From Bdellovibrio reynosensis (lineage in GTDB: Bacteria > Bdellovibrionota > Bdellovibrionia > Bdellovibrionales > Bdellovibrionaceae): a stretch of DNA of 64,000 nucleotides. A model generated the notes under the pieces. That model had not been told where the DNA came from. It searched no databases and worked only from the letters and a program-made list of their open reading frames with translations. Within the stretch, counting starts at the first letter, position 1. Each line of letters starts with the position of its first letter. This document shows, one piece after another, positions 27,943 through 36,718 of the stretch. The DNA lies in contig NZ_CP093442.1 in assembly GCF_022814725.1 (NCBI RefSeq), positions 558,001 to 622,000 of the forward strand, in the 5' to 3' direction. The position numbers and the translations under genes are program-made.

Positions 27943-30900
27943 ATGAGACTGCAAGATTTAAAGACAGTGACCGCGCAAAGTAAGTTATCTGGATTTTTCT
28001 TAGGAATCTTCCTGATGCTGGTTCTTACTGCTGCTTATGCCGGAATGGCAAAGCTAGGTCTTATACTTGCGACCATCAATCATACTTCTTCCCCAGTATG
28101 GCCTGCTACGGGGTTTGCGTTTTTTGCCTTAGTTACTTTTGGAATACGATATTCGCCTGCTATTTTCTTTGGTGCTTTTTTTACTAATGCCTTAACGGAT
28201 GTGCCCTTAGCAGCGGCTTTCACCATTGCCGTCGGAAATACCTTAGAGGCTCTAGTCGGAGCCATCATTCTTGCAAAGTTTCTCCGTCATCAGAAAGCTT
28301 TGGAGAATCAATCTGAAACTGCAGGTGTGGTGCTAGCGTCTTTGGGGGCTTCTTTTATCAGTGCGACCATCGGGGTAGCATCACTTTATTATTTTAATAA
28401 TTTAAAAACAGCAGTTCTAGGCCAGGTCTGGATCACTTGGTGGGTGGGCGATGCGCTTGGCGGATTAGTCATTGCGCCAGCGCTGATTGCGTTATGGCAA
28501 TGGCGCACTCGCAGTTTAAAAATAACAAATATTCTTACGCCTGTATTTGGAGCCGCAACAGTCATGTTGTTGTGCTATGTTGTTTTTTTCACCTCTGTCG
28601 GTACGAATTTTCTTTTTCTTATCTTCCCCGCATTATTAGTGGCGCTTTTTATTTTTGGCGAATTTGGTTTAAGAATTTTTACTTTAGCTGTATCGACTTT
28701 AGCGATTTCATTAACTGTTCAAAAAATTGGTCCTTTCGTGGGTGGATCCTTAAATGACAATCTCATTAATTTGCAGTTGTTCATCGGTGCTGTTGCTGTC
28801 ACCACGTTGATGATCATCGGATTTAAACGATCAAATGCTCTAAAAACGGCCTCCATAGTTTTAATTTTAGGCTGGGCCATATCGGGCGGATTGTTTTATT
28901 CATTTCACAAAGCAGAACTTATTCGCGATGCAGCCAACTTTAAGGAAATCACCTTAGATATTCAAAGAAACATCGAAAATAGGCTTACCACATATCAAGA
29001 CGCATTATTAGGCGGGGTGGGTTTGCACTTAGCTTCTGATAAAGTAAGTAGAAACGAATGGCTTTCTTACTTTACGACTTTGCAAATTCAAGAAAGATAT
29101 CCTGGCATTAACGGTGTGGGAGTTATTCGTCCCGTTTTGGAAAAAGACGTGGTGAAGTTCCAAAACTCGATGCGCGCGGAAGGCCTAAAAAATTTCACTA
29201 TTAAACCTCTGCCATGGCAGGCCTCATTGGAAAGTTCACCTGCCGATAAAGAGCATTTTGTGATTACTTATATTGAGCCTTATAAAACAAACTGGTCGGC
29301 TCAAGGGTTGGATATCGCTTCCGAAGTAAATCGTCGCACAGCCGCGTCTTATGCTCGAGATACTGGCAAACCTGGAATTACCAAACGCCTTATTTTAGTG
29401 CAGGAACAAGAACGAGTAGGTTTTGTTCTTTACTATCCTTTTTATAAACCAGGTAAACCGTTAGCCACAGTACAGCAACGGCGAGAGGCTTTTTTAGGTT
29501 GGATTTTTGCCCCATTCGTAGCAGAGAGCTTTTTTAACGGGGTTTTTGGCAAATACGCCGAGCAAATACACCTTACTGTATTTGAGGACCCAGCGCTAAC
29601 AGAAGGAAGTCTGCTGTATCAATCGCCTGCAGAGAGCCCTAAAACCGCCGCGTTTGAACGAGTCACCAAAATGAAGTGGGCTCAAGGAACTCTTTATTTG
29701 GGATGGAATAGGGGACCGGCCTTCACGTCTGCCCATGATACGACAGCGGCCTGGGTAGGACTGTGTGGAGCTTTGGTGACACTTATGTTGGCAAGTTTGG
29801 TGGTAGGTCTGGCTAGTGTCGGTCGCCGCGCTCAAGAACTGGCCGATGAGCAAACAAAGAAGCTGGGTGAATCAGAAAAAAGATTTAAGTCAGTCACCCA
29901 ATCAGCACAAGATGCGATTGTTTCAGCGGATGAGAATGGTCTTATCATTTCCTGGAATCCTGCAGCCACGCGCATGTTCGGTCATGAAGAAAGCGAAGTT
30001 TTAGGGCAGTCGCTGACGTTGATTATGCCTGACCGCTTCCGCAACGCCCACACTAAAGGTATGGAGCGTGTTGTGGGTCAGGGAGGCGAATCGCGGGTTG
30101 TTGGTTCCACGGTTGAACTGATTGGTCTGCATAAAAACGGCAGAGAATTCCCTATCGAATTATCTATTTCCACCTGGGAAAGTGAAGAAGGAAAGTTTTT
30201 TTCAGGCATCATTCGTGATATTTCCGAACGCAAGTTGACCGAAAACTTATTAAAGGACAACGAACGCCGTTTGCGTCTGCAGTTTGAAGAAAGCACCAAA
30301 GCTCGCGAAGAAGCCGTGTCTGCGACAAAATTAAAATCCGAATTTTTAGCAAACATGAGTCATGAAATCAGAACACCCATCAATGGCGTGATTGGTATGA
30401 CGGGCCTCTTGTTGGATACAGATTTATCCGATGAGCAGCGCTCTTTTGCGGATGCAATCCGCCGGTCAGGAGAGACTCTTTTAACTGTTATTAATGACAT
30501 TCTTGATTTTTCAAAAATTGAAGCGGGGAAGCTTGAATTTGAAAATATTGATTTCAGTATTTGGGAGGCTATCGAGGATTGTCAGAAGACGTTGCACTTT
30601 ATGGCAAGCAGAAAAAATCTTTCTCTTGTGACAAGTCTTTCGTCAAATCTGCCACGCTATGTAAAAGGTGACCCAGGAAGATTTAAACAGATTCTTTTAA
30701 ATCTTTTAAGTAATGCGATTAAATTCACCACCGAAGGTTCGGTCACTTTACGAGGTCAGACTCTTCAAAATGAAAATTCCCAAGTCCGATTGCGTTTCGA
30801 AGTTGAAGATACAGGAATCGGCATTCCAGACGAGGCGTTGGGTAAAATGTTTCAAGCGTTTTCCCAAGCAGATTCCTCGACTCAACGCAAATTTGGCGGA

Positions 30901-31473
30901 ACAGGTTTGGGTTTATCTATTTGTAAAAAACTTGTTGAAAGCATGGATGGACAAATCGGAGTTCAAAGTGCTGAAGGAAAAGGTTCTCTTTTCTGGTTTG
31001 AAATTACTTTGCCGTTAGCTGAAAACAACGTGCTACCGAAGGGGCAAGGGTCTGCAAAATTCAAACAGACTTCGGAAAGAAAACTTCGCATCCTTGTGGC
31101 TGAAGATAATTCAGTCAATCAAATCATCACGCAAAAGATGTTAGAAAAGTTAGGCTTTTATGCCGATGTTGCAGCAAATGGATACGAAGTTTTAGCTGCG
31201 TTATCTAAAGCTCCCTACGACCTTATCTTAATGGATTGCCAAATGCCTGAGATGGATGGATATGAGGCCACGCAGAAAATTCGCGCCAGTAAAACCATCT
31301 ATTCATCGCAAATTCCTATTGTGGCAATGACTGCAAATGCCATGGCCGGCGATGCAGAGAAGTGTTTGGCAGCGGGTATGGACGACTATCTTGCGAAGCC
31401 CGTTTCCGATGATAAGCTGATGAGCATCTTAAAGAAGTGGCTAGAAAAGAGGCCGGCCAAGTCTTTAGGGTAG
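27943..31473 (+). CDS. Hybrid sensor histidine kinase MASE1-CHASE-PAS-HisKA-HATPase-REC
   Basis: A 1176-residue membrane sensor kinase. Residues 1-310 form about eight helices of the MASE1 sensor (SPVWPATGFAFFALV is typical). About 325-600 is a periplasmic CHASE domain (ERYPGINGVGVIRPV), followed by a helix near 600-620. A PAS domain spans about 640-765 (AQDAIVSADENGLIISWNPA). The HisKA phospho-acceptor is H807 in MSHEIRTPINGVIG. HATPase boxes are NLLSNAIKFT near 918 and GLGLSICKKL near 988. The receiver (1050-1170) has acceptor D1098 in LMDCQMPEMDG and its Lys in YLAKPV. No response-regulator gene follows; the downstream gene is mutM. Confidence 0.93.
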   Translation: MRLQDLKTVTAQSKLSGFFLGIFLMLVLTAAYAGMAKLGLILATINHTSSPVWPATGFAFFALVTFGIRYSPAIFFGAFFTNALTDVPLAAAFTIAVGNTLEALVGAIILAKFLRHQKALENQSETAGVVLASLGASFISATIGVASLYYFNNLKTAVLGQVWITWWVGDALGGLVIAPALIALWQWRTRSLKITNILTPVFGAATVMLLCYVVFFTSVGTNFLFLIFPALLVALFIFGEFGLRIFTLAVSTLAISLTVQKIGPFVGGSLNDNLINLQLFIGAVAVTTLMIIGFKRSNALKTASIVLILGWAISGGLFYSFHKAELIRDAANFKEITLDIQRNIENRLTTYQDALLGGVGLHLASDKVSRNEWLSYFTTLQIQERYPGINGVGVIRPVLEKDVVKFQNSMRAEGLKNFTIKPLPWQASLESSPADKEHFVITYIEPYKTNWSAQGLDIASEVNRRTAASYARDTGKPGITKRLILVQEQERVGFVLYYPFYKPGKPLATVQQRREAFLGWIFAPFVAESFFNGVFGKYAEQIHLTVFEDPALTEGSLLYQSPAESPKTAAFERVTKMKWAQGTLYLGWNRGPAFTSAHDTTAAWVGLCGALVTLMLASLVVGLASVGRRAQELADEQTKKLGESEKRFKSVTQSAQDAIVSADENGLIISWNPAATRMFGHEESEVLGQSLTLIMPDRFRNAHTKGMERVVGQGGESRVVGSTVELIGLHKNGREFPIELSISTWESEEGKFFSGIIRDISERKLTENLLKDNERRLRLQFEESTKAREEAVSATKLKSEFLANMSHEIRTPINGVIGMTGLLLDTDLSDEQRSFADAIRRSGETLLTVINDILDFSKIEAGKLEFENIDFSIWEAIEDCQKTLHFMASRKNLSLVTSLSSNLPRYVKGDPGRFKQILLNLLSNAIKFTTEGSVTLRGQTLQNENSQVRLRFEVEDTGIGIPDEALGKMFQAFSQADSSTQRKFGGTGLGLSICKKLVESMDGQIGVQSAEGKGSLFWFEITLPLAENNVLPKGQGSAKFKQTSERKLRILVAEDNSVNQIITQKMLEKLGFYADVAANGYEVLAALSKAPYDLILMDCQMPEMDGYEATQKIRASKTIYSSQIPIVAMTANAMAGDAEKCLAAGMDDYLAKPVSDDKLMSILKKWLEKRPAKSLG

Positions 31474-31521
31474 AAAATTGAAATTCTATTCATGACTGGG
31501 TATACTGGTTCCTCGAATATG

Positions 31522-31540
31522 GGATCTTGCGTCAAGATCC
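31522..31540 (+). terminator. Stem-loop between kinase and mutM
   Basis: Perfect 8-base-pair stem GGATCTTG (31522-31529) and CAAGATCC (31533-31540) with loop CGT. TTGAGTTTG follows, a poor U-tract. It lies 49 bases after the kinase stop and may be a weak terminator or a leader hairpin for mutM. Confidence 0.35.
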
Positions 31541-31564
31541 TTGAGTTTGTAAAGCAGGTTAGAA

Positions 31565-32377
31565 ATGCCAGAACTTCCCGAAGTCGAAGTGGTCCGTCGT
31601 GGGCTTGAAAGTATCTTAAAGGATCAACCGGTTTTAGAAAAAATCGAGCTGAAGCGGGCCGATTTACGTGATCCGATCCCGGCAAAAAAATTAAAGACAC
31701 TTTTAGGAGAAAAATTATTGTCTGTTGAAAGACGGGCAAAATATCTTCTGTTATGGACTAAGAAGGGCGCCATGCTTTCTCATCTAGGTATGACGGGGAC
31801 ATGGCGCGTGGCTCCCCCAGGTGATGAGCGTCTTCATGATCATATCTATCTTCACTTTTCGGGAAACTTACGTTTGGCCTACCGTGATCCGCGACGTTTC
31901 GGCTGCTTTGATTTTGTGCAGAAAGAAAAGACCCATCCAAAATTGGATATTCTGGGGCCTGAACCCTTGGAAAAAGCTTTCACCGGGCGTTCCCTTTGGG
32001 AAAGTCTGCGTAATAAAAATGTCGCAATCAAGGTTGCCATCATGGATCAAAAAGTAGTGGTCGGCGTCGGCAACATTTACGCGAGCGAAGCCCTTTTTGC
32101 CTCTGGAATTAAGCCGGCCTTACCTGCTTCAAAGCTGTCCCTAGAACGTGCCGAGAGGTTGGTGAAAGAGATTAAAAAAGTCTTAAATAGGTCGATAAAA
32201 AATGGTGGCTCTTCGATCAGTGATTTTGCCCAAGCTAGTGGGGAAAGTGGATACTTTCAGAATACTTTTCGTGTTTATGATCGGGCAGGTGAAGACTGTG
32301 TGGCTTGCGGGCAACAGGTGAAAGCCAAAGTCATGGGCGGTCGGAACACCTTCTGGTGTTCGGGTTGCCAAAAATAA
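31565..32377 (+). CDS. mutM: Formamidopyrimidine-DNA glycosylase
   Basis: Bifunctional base-excision repair enzyme that removes 8-oxoguanine and formamidopyrimidines and nicks the site. The 270-residue protein begins PELPEVEVVRRGLE, where Pro2 is the Schiff-base nucleophile and Glu3 is catalytic. LSHLGMTGTWR carries conserved recognition residues, and the C-terminal zinc finger C-x2-C-x16-C-x2-C (CVACG to CSGCQ) is intact. Length is normal. Conserved residues favour MutM over the Nei paralogue. Confidence 0.96.
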   Translation: MPELPEVEVVRRGLESILKDQPVLEKIELKRADLRDPIPAKKLKTLLGEKLLSVERRAKYLLLWTKKGAMLSHLGMTGTWRVAPPGDERLHDHIYLHFSGNLRLAYRDPRRFGCFDFVQKEKTHPKLDILGPEPLEKAFTGRSLWESLRNKNVAIKVAIMDQKVVVGVGNIYASEALFASGIKPALPASKLSLERAERLVKEIKKVLNRSIKNGGSSISDFAQASGESGYFQNTFRVYDRAGEDCVACGQQVKAKVMGGRNTFWCSGCQK

Positions 32378-32516
32378 TTTAAAAATTTCGATTGCTAACC
32401 CGCCGCTGTTTTTGTACCTTAGCCCTTAGTCGAGTTTAAAAACAAAATGCGGACCACCGAACTGTCATCGCGACCGAATGGGGAATGCAATAAATAAAAT
32501 GAAGGGACACACAACA

Positions 32517-32732
32517 ATGAAAGCAATCGTTATCGCGTCTTTGCTAGCACTTTCTTTCACAACTGGTTTCACTTGCTCTAAAAACCAACCTGCTGAGCAA
32601 GCTCCTGCTACTACAGAAACTGCTCCTGCAGCTACTGAAGCAGCTCCTGCTGAAGGTACTCCAGCTACTACTGAGACTGCACCTGCAGCTACTACAGAAG
32701 CAGCTCCAGCAGCTCCTGCTGAAACTAAGTAA
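32517..32732 (+). CDS. Small exported Ala/Pro/Thr-rich repeat protein, possible lipoprotein
   Basis: The ATG at 32517 has GAAGGGA nine bases upstream; a longer frame from 32478 would put that site inside the gene. The 71-residue product has a hydrophobic signal (AIVIASLLALSFTTGFTC) ending in a Cys that may be lipidated, though the lipobox is atypical. The rest is a low-complexity repeat of A-P-A-[AT]-T-E-[TA] units. Codons are biased towards GCT and ACT, unlike longer neighbours, which suggests high expression. A strong terminator follows. Confidence 0.75.
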   Translation: MKAIVIASLLALSFTTGFTCSKNQPAEQAPATTETAPAATEAAPAEGTPATTETAPAATTEAAPAAPAETK

Positions 32733-32751
32733 TCGTTTTTTACGAGAACTT

Positions 32752-32787
32752 AAAAAAGCCTATCGCGTGCGATAGGCTTTTTTTTTG
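32752..32787 (+). terminator. Rho-independent terminator
   Basis: AAGCCTATCGC (32756-32766) pairs with GCGATAGGCTT (32769-32779) and is followed by a run of T to about 32786. An A-run lies on the other side, so it may work in both directions. It ends the small repeat-protein transcript. Confidence 0.9.
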
Positions 32788-33017
32788 CCCTTTCGGTGGT
32801 GGTGAAAAGGGGCCGGCTATCGAGGGCTTGTGCCCTCGACCCCTTCGGGGCTGCGTTGTCGGGCCCTGTCCTCGCTCCGACGTGGCGCTGCCACGCCTGC
32901 GCTGTGGGAGGGCGCCTCCGCCTTGTATCCGACCCCTTTTGACCACCACCTGGCGACGAAATGGGAAAGGCTGCATTGCTTCGCAATGGGCGCCTTTTCG
33001 CCGCGCTTCGCGCGAGC
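32788..33017. repeat. GC-rich multi-hairpin element in a 600-base gap before fadE
   Basis: Seen directly: an outer inverted repeat, 32795-32816 with 32929-32950, pairs 20 of 22 positions, with further pairing of TTTCG (32791-32795) to CGAAA (32957-32961). Inside are stems CGAGGGC/GCCCTCG (32821-32838), CCCC/GGGG with loop TTC (32840-32850), GTCGG/CCGAC (32858-32862 with 32877-32881), CGTGGC/GCCACG (32881-32895) and GGCG/CGCC (32911-32922). Beyond the outer repeat lie CATTGC/GCAATG and CGCGC/GCGCG hairpins with TTC loops (about 32973-33015). Composition is much more GC-rich than neighbours. Several short open frames here on both strands are hairpin artefacts. From 33018 to 33210 I see only AT-rich sequence. 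Confidence 0.7.
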
Positions 33018-33210
33018 TGTTTTGGGAGTTTGGATACCCTTGGGAGCGCCAATTTCTTTTTTGGGTGCGGGTTTCGTTGGGATTTTAGAGTGATTGTTCT
33101 TTTGGTAAATGAGGAATGGTCAATTCAGTTTTGTTTTTGTTGATTATGTTTCTGACTTCACAATTCTAACGTTAGTTTTGCTCTTCTAATTTGTTTGTAC
33201 TTCAAATGTG

Positions 33211-33236
33211 TTCGAGGAATCTTCCTCGGGTTTTTC
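33211..33236 (+). terminator. Terminator-like hairpin upstream of fadE
   Basis: CGAGGA (33213-33218) and TCCTCG (33223-33228) around loop ATCT, then GGTTTTT. No coding region ends nearby, so it may end a non-coding transcript from the GC-rich element or insulate fadE. Confidence 0.5.
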
Positions 33237-33264
33237 CTATATATAGACTTCTTTGGTGAAGGCC

Positions 33265-33293
33265 TTGCACATCCTCACATTAAATTGTCTAAT
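33265..33293 (+). promoter_or_regulatory. Candidate fadE promoter
   Basis: TTGCAC (33265-33270), a 17-base spacer, then TCTAAT (33288-33293, five of six matches to the -10 consensus), ending 40 bases before the GTG start. It is the best promoter-like pair in this gap; the -35 match is only partial. Confidence 0.4.
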
Positions 33294-33333
33294 TATTGGG
33301 TGTGATCATTTAATGGATTAAAGGAGAAACATC

Positions 33334-35784
33334 GTGGACAACTCATTGTATGGGTATTTTCTAGAGAACAACTGTGGGCTGTGGGTATTAGCTTCAGTTT
33401 TGCTCTTGTTATTTGTGGGCTTTTTTGGCAGCCCTCTGATCGTGTGGACTATCGCGATCGCAGCTATCATGTTTGGTTTTGCAGCGCCGACTTGGTTGTG
33501 GATTGTTTTTGCTGTTGTTGCCGTGATCTTTAATATTCCGGCGATTCGTGCTGCCCTTGTTACTTCGGGTGTGTTTGCGATTTTCAAAAAGTTCGAATTC
33601 CTTCCGAAAATTTCTGATACTGAAAAAGCGGCTTTGGATGCCGGTGTTGTTTGGGTAGAAAAAGATCTTTTCTCTGGTAAACCTAACTTCACAAATCTTA
33701 TGAATGAACCTTACCCAGATTTGACTGCTGAAGAAAAAGCTTTCATGGATGGGCCGGTGAATACTCTGTGCTCGATGATCGATCACTGGACAATTTATAA
33801 AACTAAAGAAATTCCTCAAGAGATCTGGGATTACATCAGAAAAGAAAAATTCTTGGGTATGATCGTACCTAAAGAGTACGGCGGTCTTGGTTTCTCCGCT
33901 CTTTGTCACTCTGAAGTGATCATGAAGCTTTCTTCTCGTTCACTGGCTGTTGCAATTCAAGTGATGGTTCCAAATTCTCTTGGTCCTGCAGAGCTTCTTG
34001 CTCACTATGGAACTGACGAACAGAAAAAACGTTGGTTGCCTCGTTTGGCGGATGGTTCCGAGATTCCTTGCTTTGGTTTGACTGAGCCTACTGCGGGTTC
34101 TGATGCAGGTGCGATCACTTCTACGGGTGTTCTATTTAAAGGTGAAGACGGAAAGATTCAGATTCGTTTGAACTGGAATAAACGTTGGATCACTCTTGCT
34201 GCGATTTCTTCTGTGATCGGTCTTGCGTTCCGTCTTCGTGACCCAGAAAATCTTTTGGGTAAAGGTGAAGACCTAGGTATCACCTGTGCTTTGATTCCTT
34301 CTAAAACTCCAGGTGTTGTGCTTGGTCGCCGTCATGATCCTTTGAACACTCCTTTCTATAACTGTCCTACTCAAGGTAAAGACGTTGTGGTGAATGCTGA
34401 AGATGCTATCGTTGGTGGTATCGAAGGCGCGGGTCGCGGTTGGATGATGTTGATGGAATGTTTGGCTGCAGGCCGTGGTATTTCATTGCCAGCGCAAGCT
34501 ACCGGCGGAGCAAAACTTGCTACTCGCGTGACTTCCGCTCACTCTGTCGTTCGTCGTCAATTCGGTGTTTCTATCGGTAAGTTTGAAGGGGTTGAAGAGC
34601 CTCTTGCTCGTATCGGTGGCGCTACTTACGCTCTTGAAGCGATGAGAAGATATTGCTTAGGTGCTCTTGATAAAGGTATCAAGCCAGGCGTTATCACAGC
34701 GATGCAAAAATACTACTCTACTGAAATGGGCCGTCGTGTGATTAACGACTCCATGGATATCATGGGTGGTGCGGGAATCTCTATGGGACCTCGTAACGTT
34801 CTTGCTGAAATCTATGTGGCGACTCCAATCGGTATAACGGTTGAGGGTGCGAACATCATGACTCGTACTCTGATCATTTTCGGTCAAGGTGCGCTTCGTG
34901 CCCATCCGTTTGCTTACTCTGAAGTTCGTGCTTATGAAGCCAATGACTTAAAAGCGTTCGATAGAGCGTTCATGGGTCACATCGGTCACATCGTAAGAAA
35001 CACGTGCCGTGCGATCTTGTTATCACTTTCTCGTGGTTACTTGGCAGCGACTCCAGACTGTCATCCGCAAATGAAAGTTTATTTCCGTCGTTTATCTTGG
35101 ACTTCTGCGACTTTCGCGTTGTTATCTGACGTTGCGATGGGTGTGCTTGGTGGACAATTAAAACTGCGTGAGAAAATCACCGGTCGTTTTGCTGATATCT
35201 TGGCAAACATGTATATCGCAACTGCGATCTTACGCCGTTTCGAAGCGGAAGGCCGTAAAGAAGAAGATTTGGCTTTCGTTCACTACAACCTAAAACACAA
35301 CATGGCTGAAATCCAAAAAGGTTTCGATGGTCTTTTCGACAACTTGAAAATTCCAGGTCTTCGTTGGTTCTTTAAAGGTTGGATCGGTGCGTGGTCACGT
35401 ATCAACTCTATCGGTTCACAAGCCTCTGATGGTTGGTCACACGCGATTGCATCAGCGATGTTGCAAGAAGGTGGCATCCGTGATCGTTTGACGGATGGTA
35501 TCTACATGCCAACAGACCGCAACCAACAAGTGGCTCGTCTTGATTACGCGATGTCAGTTTCACTTCGCGCTGAAGCGGCTGAAAAGAAAATCAAAAAAGC
35601 GATCCGTGAAGGTGTTCTTCCTAAGAAGAAAGCTAATTTGTTGATCGACGAAGCTCGTAACAAAAACATCATCACTGCTGAAGAGCACAAGCTTATTCAA
35701 GAATCAGATGCTGTTAGATACGATGCGATTTTGGTGGATGATTTCTCTGAAGAGCAATACCACGCAAACCATGTTATTAAATAG
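33334..35784 (+). CDS. fadE: Acyl-CoA dehydrogenase FadE
   Basis: First enzyme of fatty-acid beta-oxidation, forming trans-2-enoyl-CoA; FadE-type enzymes are inner-membrane associated. The 816 residues match the usual length (E. coli FadE is 814). The start is GTG with AAAGGAG seven bases upstream. Residues 1-75 carry two membrane segments, followed by the acyl-CoA dehydrogenase N-terminal domain, a central domain with FGLTEPTAGSDAGAI (FAD/substrate loop), a helical domain with GGAGISMGPRN, and the long C-terminal extension unique to FadE. Codon use is strongly biased (GGT, CGT, CTT), suggesting high expression. A good terminator follows. Confidence 0.95.
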   Translation: MDNSLYGYFLENNCGLWVLASVLLLLFVGFFGSPLIVWTIAIAAIMFGFAAPTWLWIVFAVVAVIFNIPAIRAALVTSGVFAIFKKFEFLPKISDTEKAALDAGVVWVEKDLFSGKPNFTNLMNEPYPDLTAEEKAFMDGPVNTLCSMIDHWTIYKTKEIPQEIWDYIRKEKFLGMIVPKEYGGLGFSALCHSEVIMKLSSRSLAVAIQVMVPNSLGPAELLAHYGTDEQKKRWLPRLADGSEIPCFGLTEPTAGSDAGAITSTGVLFKGEDGKIQIRLNWNKRWITLAAISSVIGLAFRLRDPENLLGKGEDLGITCALIPSKTPGVVLGRRHDPLNTPFYNCPTQGKDVVVNAEDAIVGGIEGAGRGWMMLMECLAAGRGISLPAQATGGAKLATRVTSAHSVVRRQFGVSIGKFEGVEEPLARIGGATYALEAMRRYCLGALDKGIKPGVITAMQKYYSTEMGRRVINDSMDIMGGAGISMGPRNVLAEIYVATPIGITVEGANIMTRTLIIFGQGALRAHPFAYSEVRAYEANDLKAFDRAFMGHIGHIVRNTCRAILLSLSRGYLAATPDCHPQMKVYFRRLSWTSATFALLSDVAMGVLGGQLKLREKITGRFADILANMYIATAILRRFEAEGRKEEDLAFVHYNLKHNMAEIQKGFDGLFDNLKIPGLRWFFKGWIGAWSRINSIGSQASDGWSHAIASAMLQEGGIRDRLTDGIYMPTDRNQQVARLDYAMSVSLRAEAAEKKIKKAIREGVLPKKKANLLIDEARNKNIITAEEHKLIQESDAVRYDAILVDDFSEEQYHANHVIK

Positions 35785-35851
35785 CCTGGTTTATTACACT
35801 CTGACTCCGTCGGAGTAAGAAAGTGTGCTATCTGATTTTGCTAAAATAAAG

Positions 35852-35883
35852 AAAACCCCGGAATAAAACCCGGGGTTTTTTAT
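35852..35883 (+). terminator. Rho-independent terminator after fadE
   Basis: AAAACCCCGG (35852-35861) pairs with CCGGGGTTTT (35870-35879) across an eight-base loop and is followed by TTTATTTT. Strong and correctly placed 68 bases after the stop. Confidence 0.92.
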
Positions 35884-35945
35884 TTTCTAAATTCTTGATT
35901 AAGCAGAGTCCTTCAGGAAGGCTAAAGATATCTGGAGGAGAATTT

Positions 35946-36455
35946 ATGAAAGCATTCATTACAGCGATTCTATTAGCGTCTACAGTGGCTCAGGCAGGTG
36001 AACTAGAAATCAGTGCCAACGAATCCGTGTGGGCCATACCGACTCCAGCAATGAGCTGCCTTGCAGCGAAAAACCCAGACCCCGTCGAAGACATTTCATC
36101 AGCCCACATCCGCCTAGGAAATGTGTCATTTAATTGGACCGACACAGACAACGACTTCGTAATCACATCAATCAAAGTAAAGATGGTTGATAACATTCTA
36201 TCGGGCGGCTCTTACGAGTGCACAACATCTGGCGCAGCCCTAGAAGCACTCAGCAATGAACTCAACTGGACAACAATACCAGCCGGCACAACAAAAGAAA
36301 CCGACTGCAACCTCATCTGCGGAGGAATTTCTTTTGTCGATAACACACCAGCCACAGTAAATGGAAAAATCGAAGTGCACGGCTATAAACAAAACAAATC
36401 CGGCGAGCAAACCCAAGCGATCTACGCCTTACCAATCACTGTAGATAATCTTTAG
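35946..36455 (+). CDS. Small secreted protein of unknown function
   Basis: The ATG at 35946 has GGAGGAG five bases upstream; the open frame extends 17 codons further but without a ribosome site. The 169-residue product has a signal peptide (KAFITAILLASTVAQAG), then a compact domain with at least four Cys (SCLAAK, YECTT, DCNLICGG) probably in disulfides and beta-like strands (HIRLGNVSFNW, VNGKIEVHGYK). Codon use is rich in A and C, unlike fadE next door. I recognise no family. It sits between a fadE terminator and the palindromic element. Confidence 0.72.
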   Translation: MKAFITAILLASTVAQAGELEISANESVWAIPTPAMSCLAAKNPDPVEDISSAHIRLGNVSFNWTDTDNDFVITSIKVKMVDNILSGGSYECTTSGAALEALSNELNWTTIPAGTTKETDCNLICGGISFVDNTPATVNGKIEVHGYKQNKSGEQTQAIYALPITVDNL

Positions 36456-36529
36456 AAATTTTTTAAAGGCCCTAAATGGCATCTTATGAAAAAATCATCA
36501 AAAATCCGACCATTCGAAGTGACTGATAT

Positions 36530-36710
36530 CTATTGAACAGAATTGGAAATGCTAGCAGAGGCTGGGTATTCCACTCGGATCGAGGCTTTGCCGGCGCCAC
36601 GATGGCGCGAACCGCAGCGAAGCTGCGGCGGCAACTGAGCCCGGACGGCGTCCTCGAGGAGAGCGGAATACCCAGCCTCTGCTAGCATTTCCAATTCCCT
36701 CGTTCGATAG
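36530..36710. repeat. Long near-perfect inverted repeat with structured core
   Basis: Arms 36540-36576 and 36661-36697 pair at 36 of 37 positions; the single mismatch (36573 with 36664) is A-C on the plus strand and would be a G-U wobble in a minus-strand RNA. The pairing resumes outside: 36530-36538 with 36702-36710, eight pairs plus one T-G. The core has TTGCCG/CGGCAA (36588-36593 with 36629-36634) enclosing two hairpins, GCGCCA/TGGCGC (36594-36608) and CCGCAGC/GCTGCGG (36612-36628), a three-way junction, then GGAC/GTCC (36643-36653) and CGAGG/CCTCG. There is no open frame, transposase or flanking direct repeat. It starts eight bases past the stop of the minus-strand DUF21-CBS gene, so it could be its 3' UTR. 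Confidence 0.88.
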
Positions 36711-36718
36711 CACCAGGA

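Noticed and set aside
28437-28757. Frame inside the hybrid kinase
   Set aside because: It is a shadow of the MASE1 helices of the real gene.
32740-33143. Overlapping open frames on both strands in the GC-rich element
   Set aside because: They arise from palindromic, GC-rich hairpins; no ribosome site and low-complexity Arg/Pro/Gly products.
36530-36710. Retron ncRNA or insertion sequence
   Set aside because: No reverse transcriptase or transposase nearby and no flanking direct repeat; left as an unclassified structured element.
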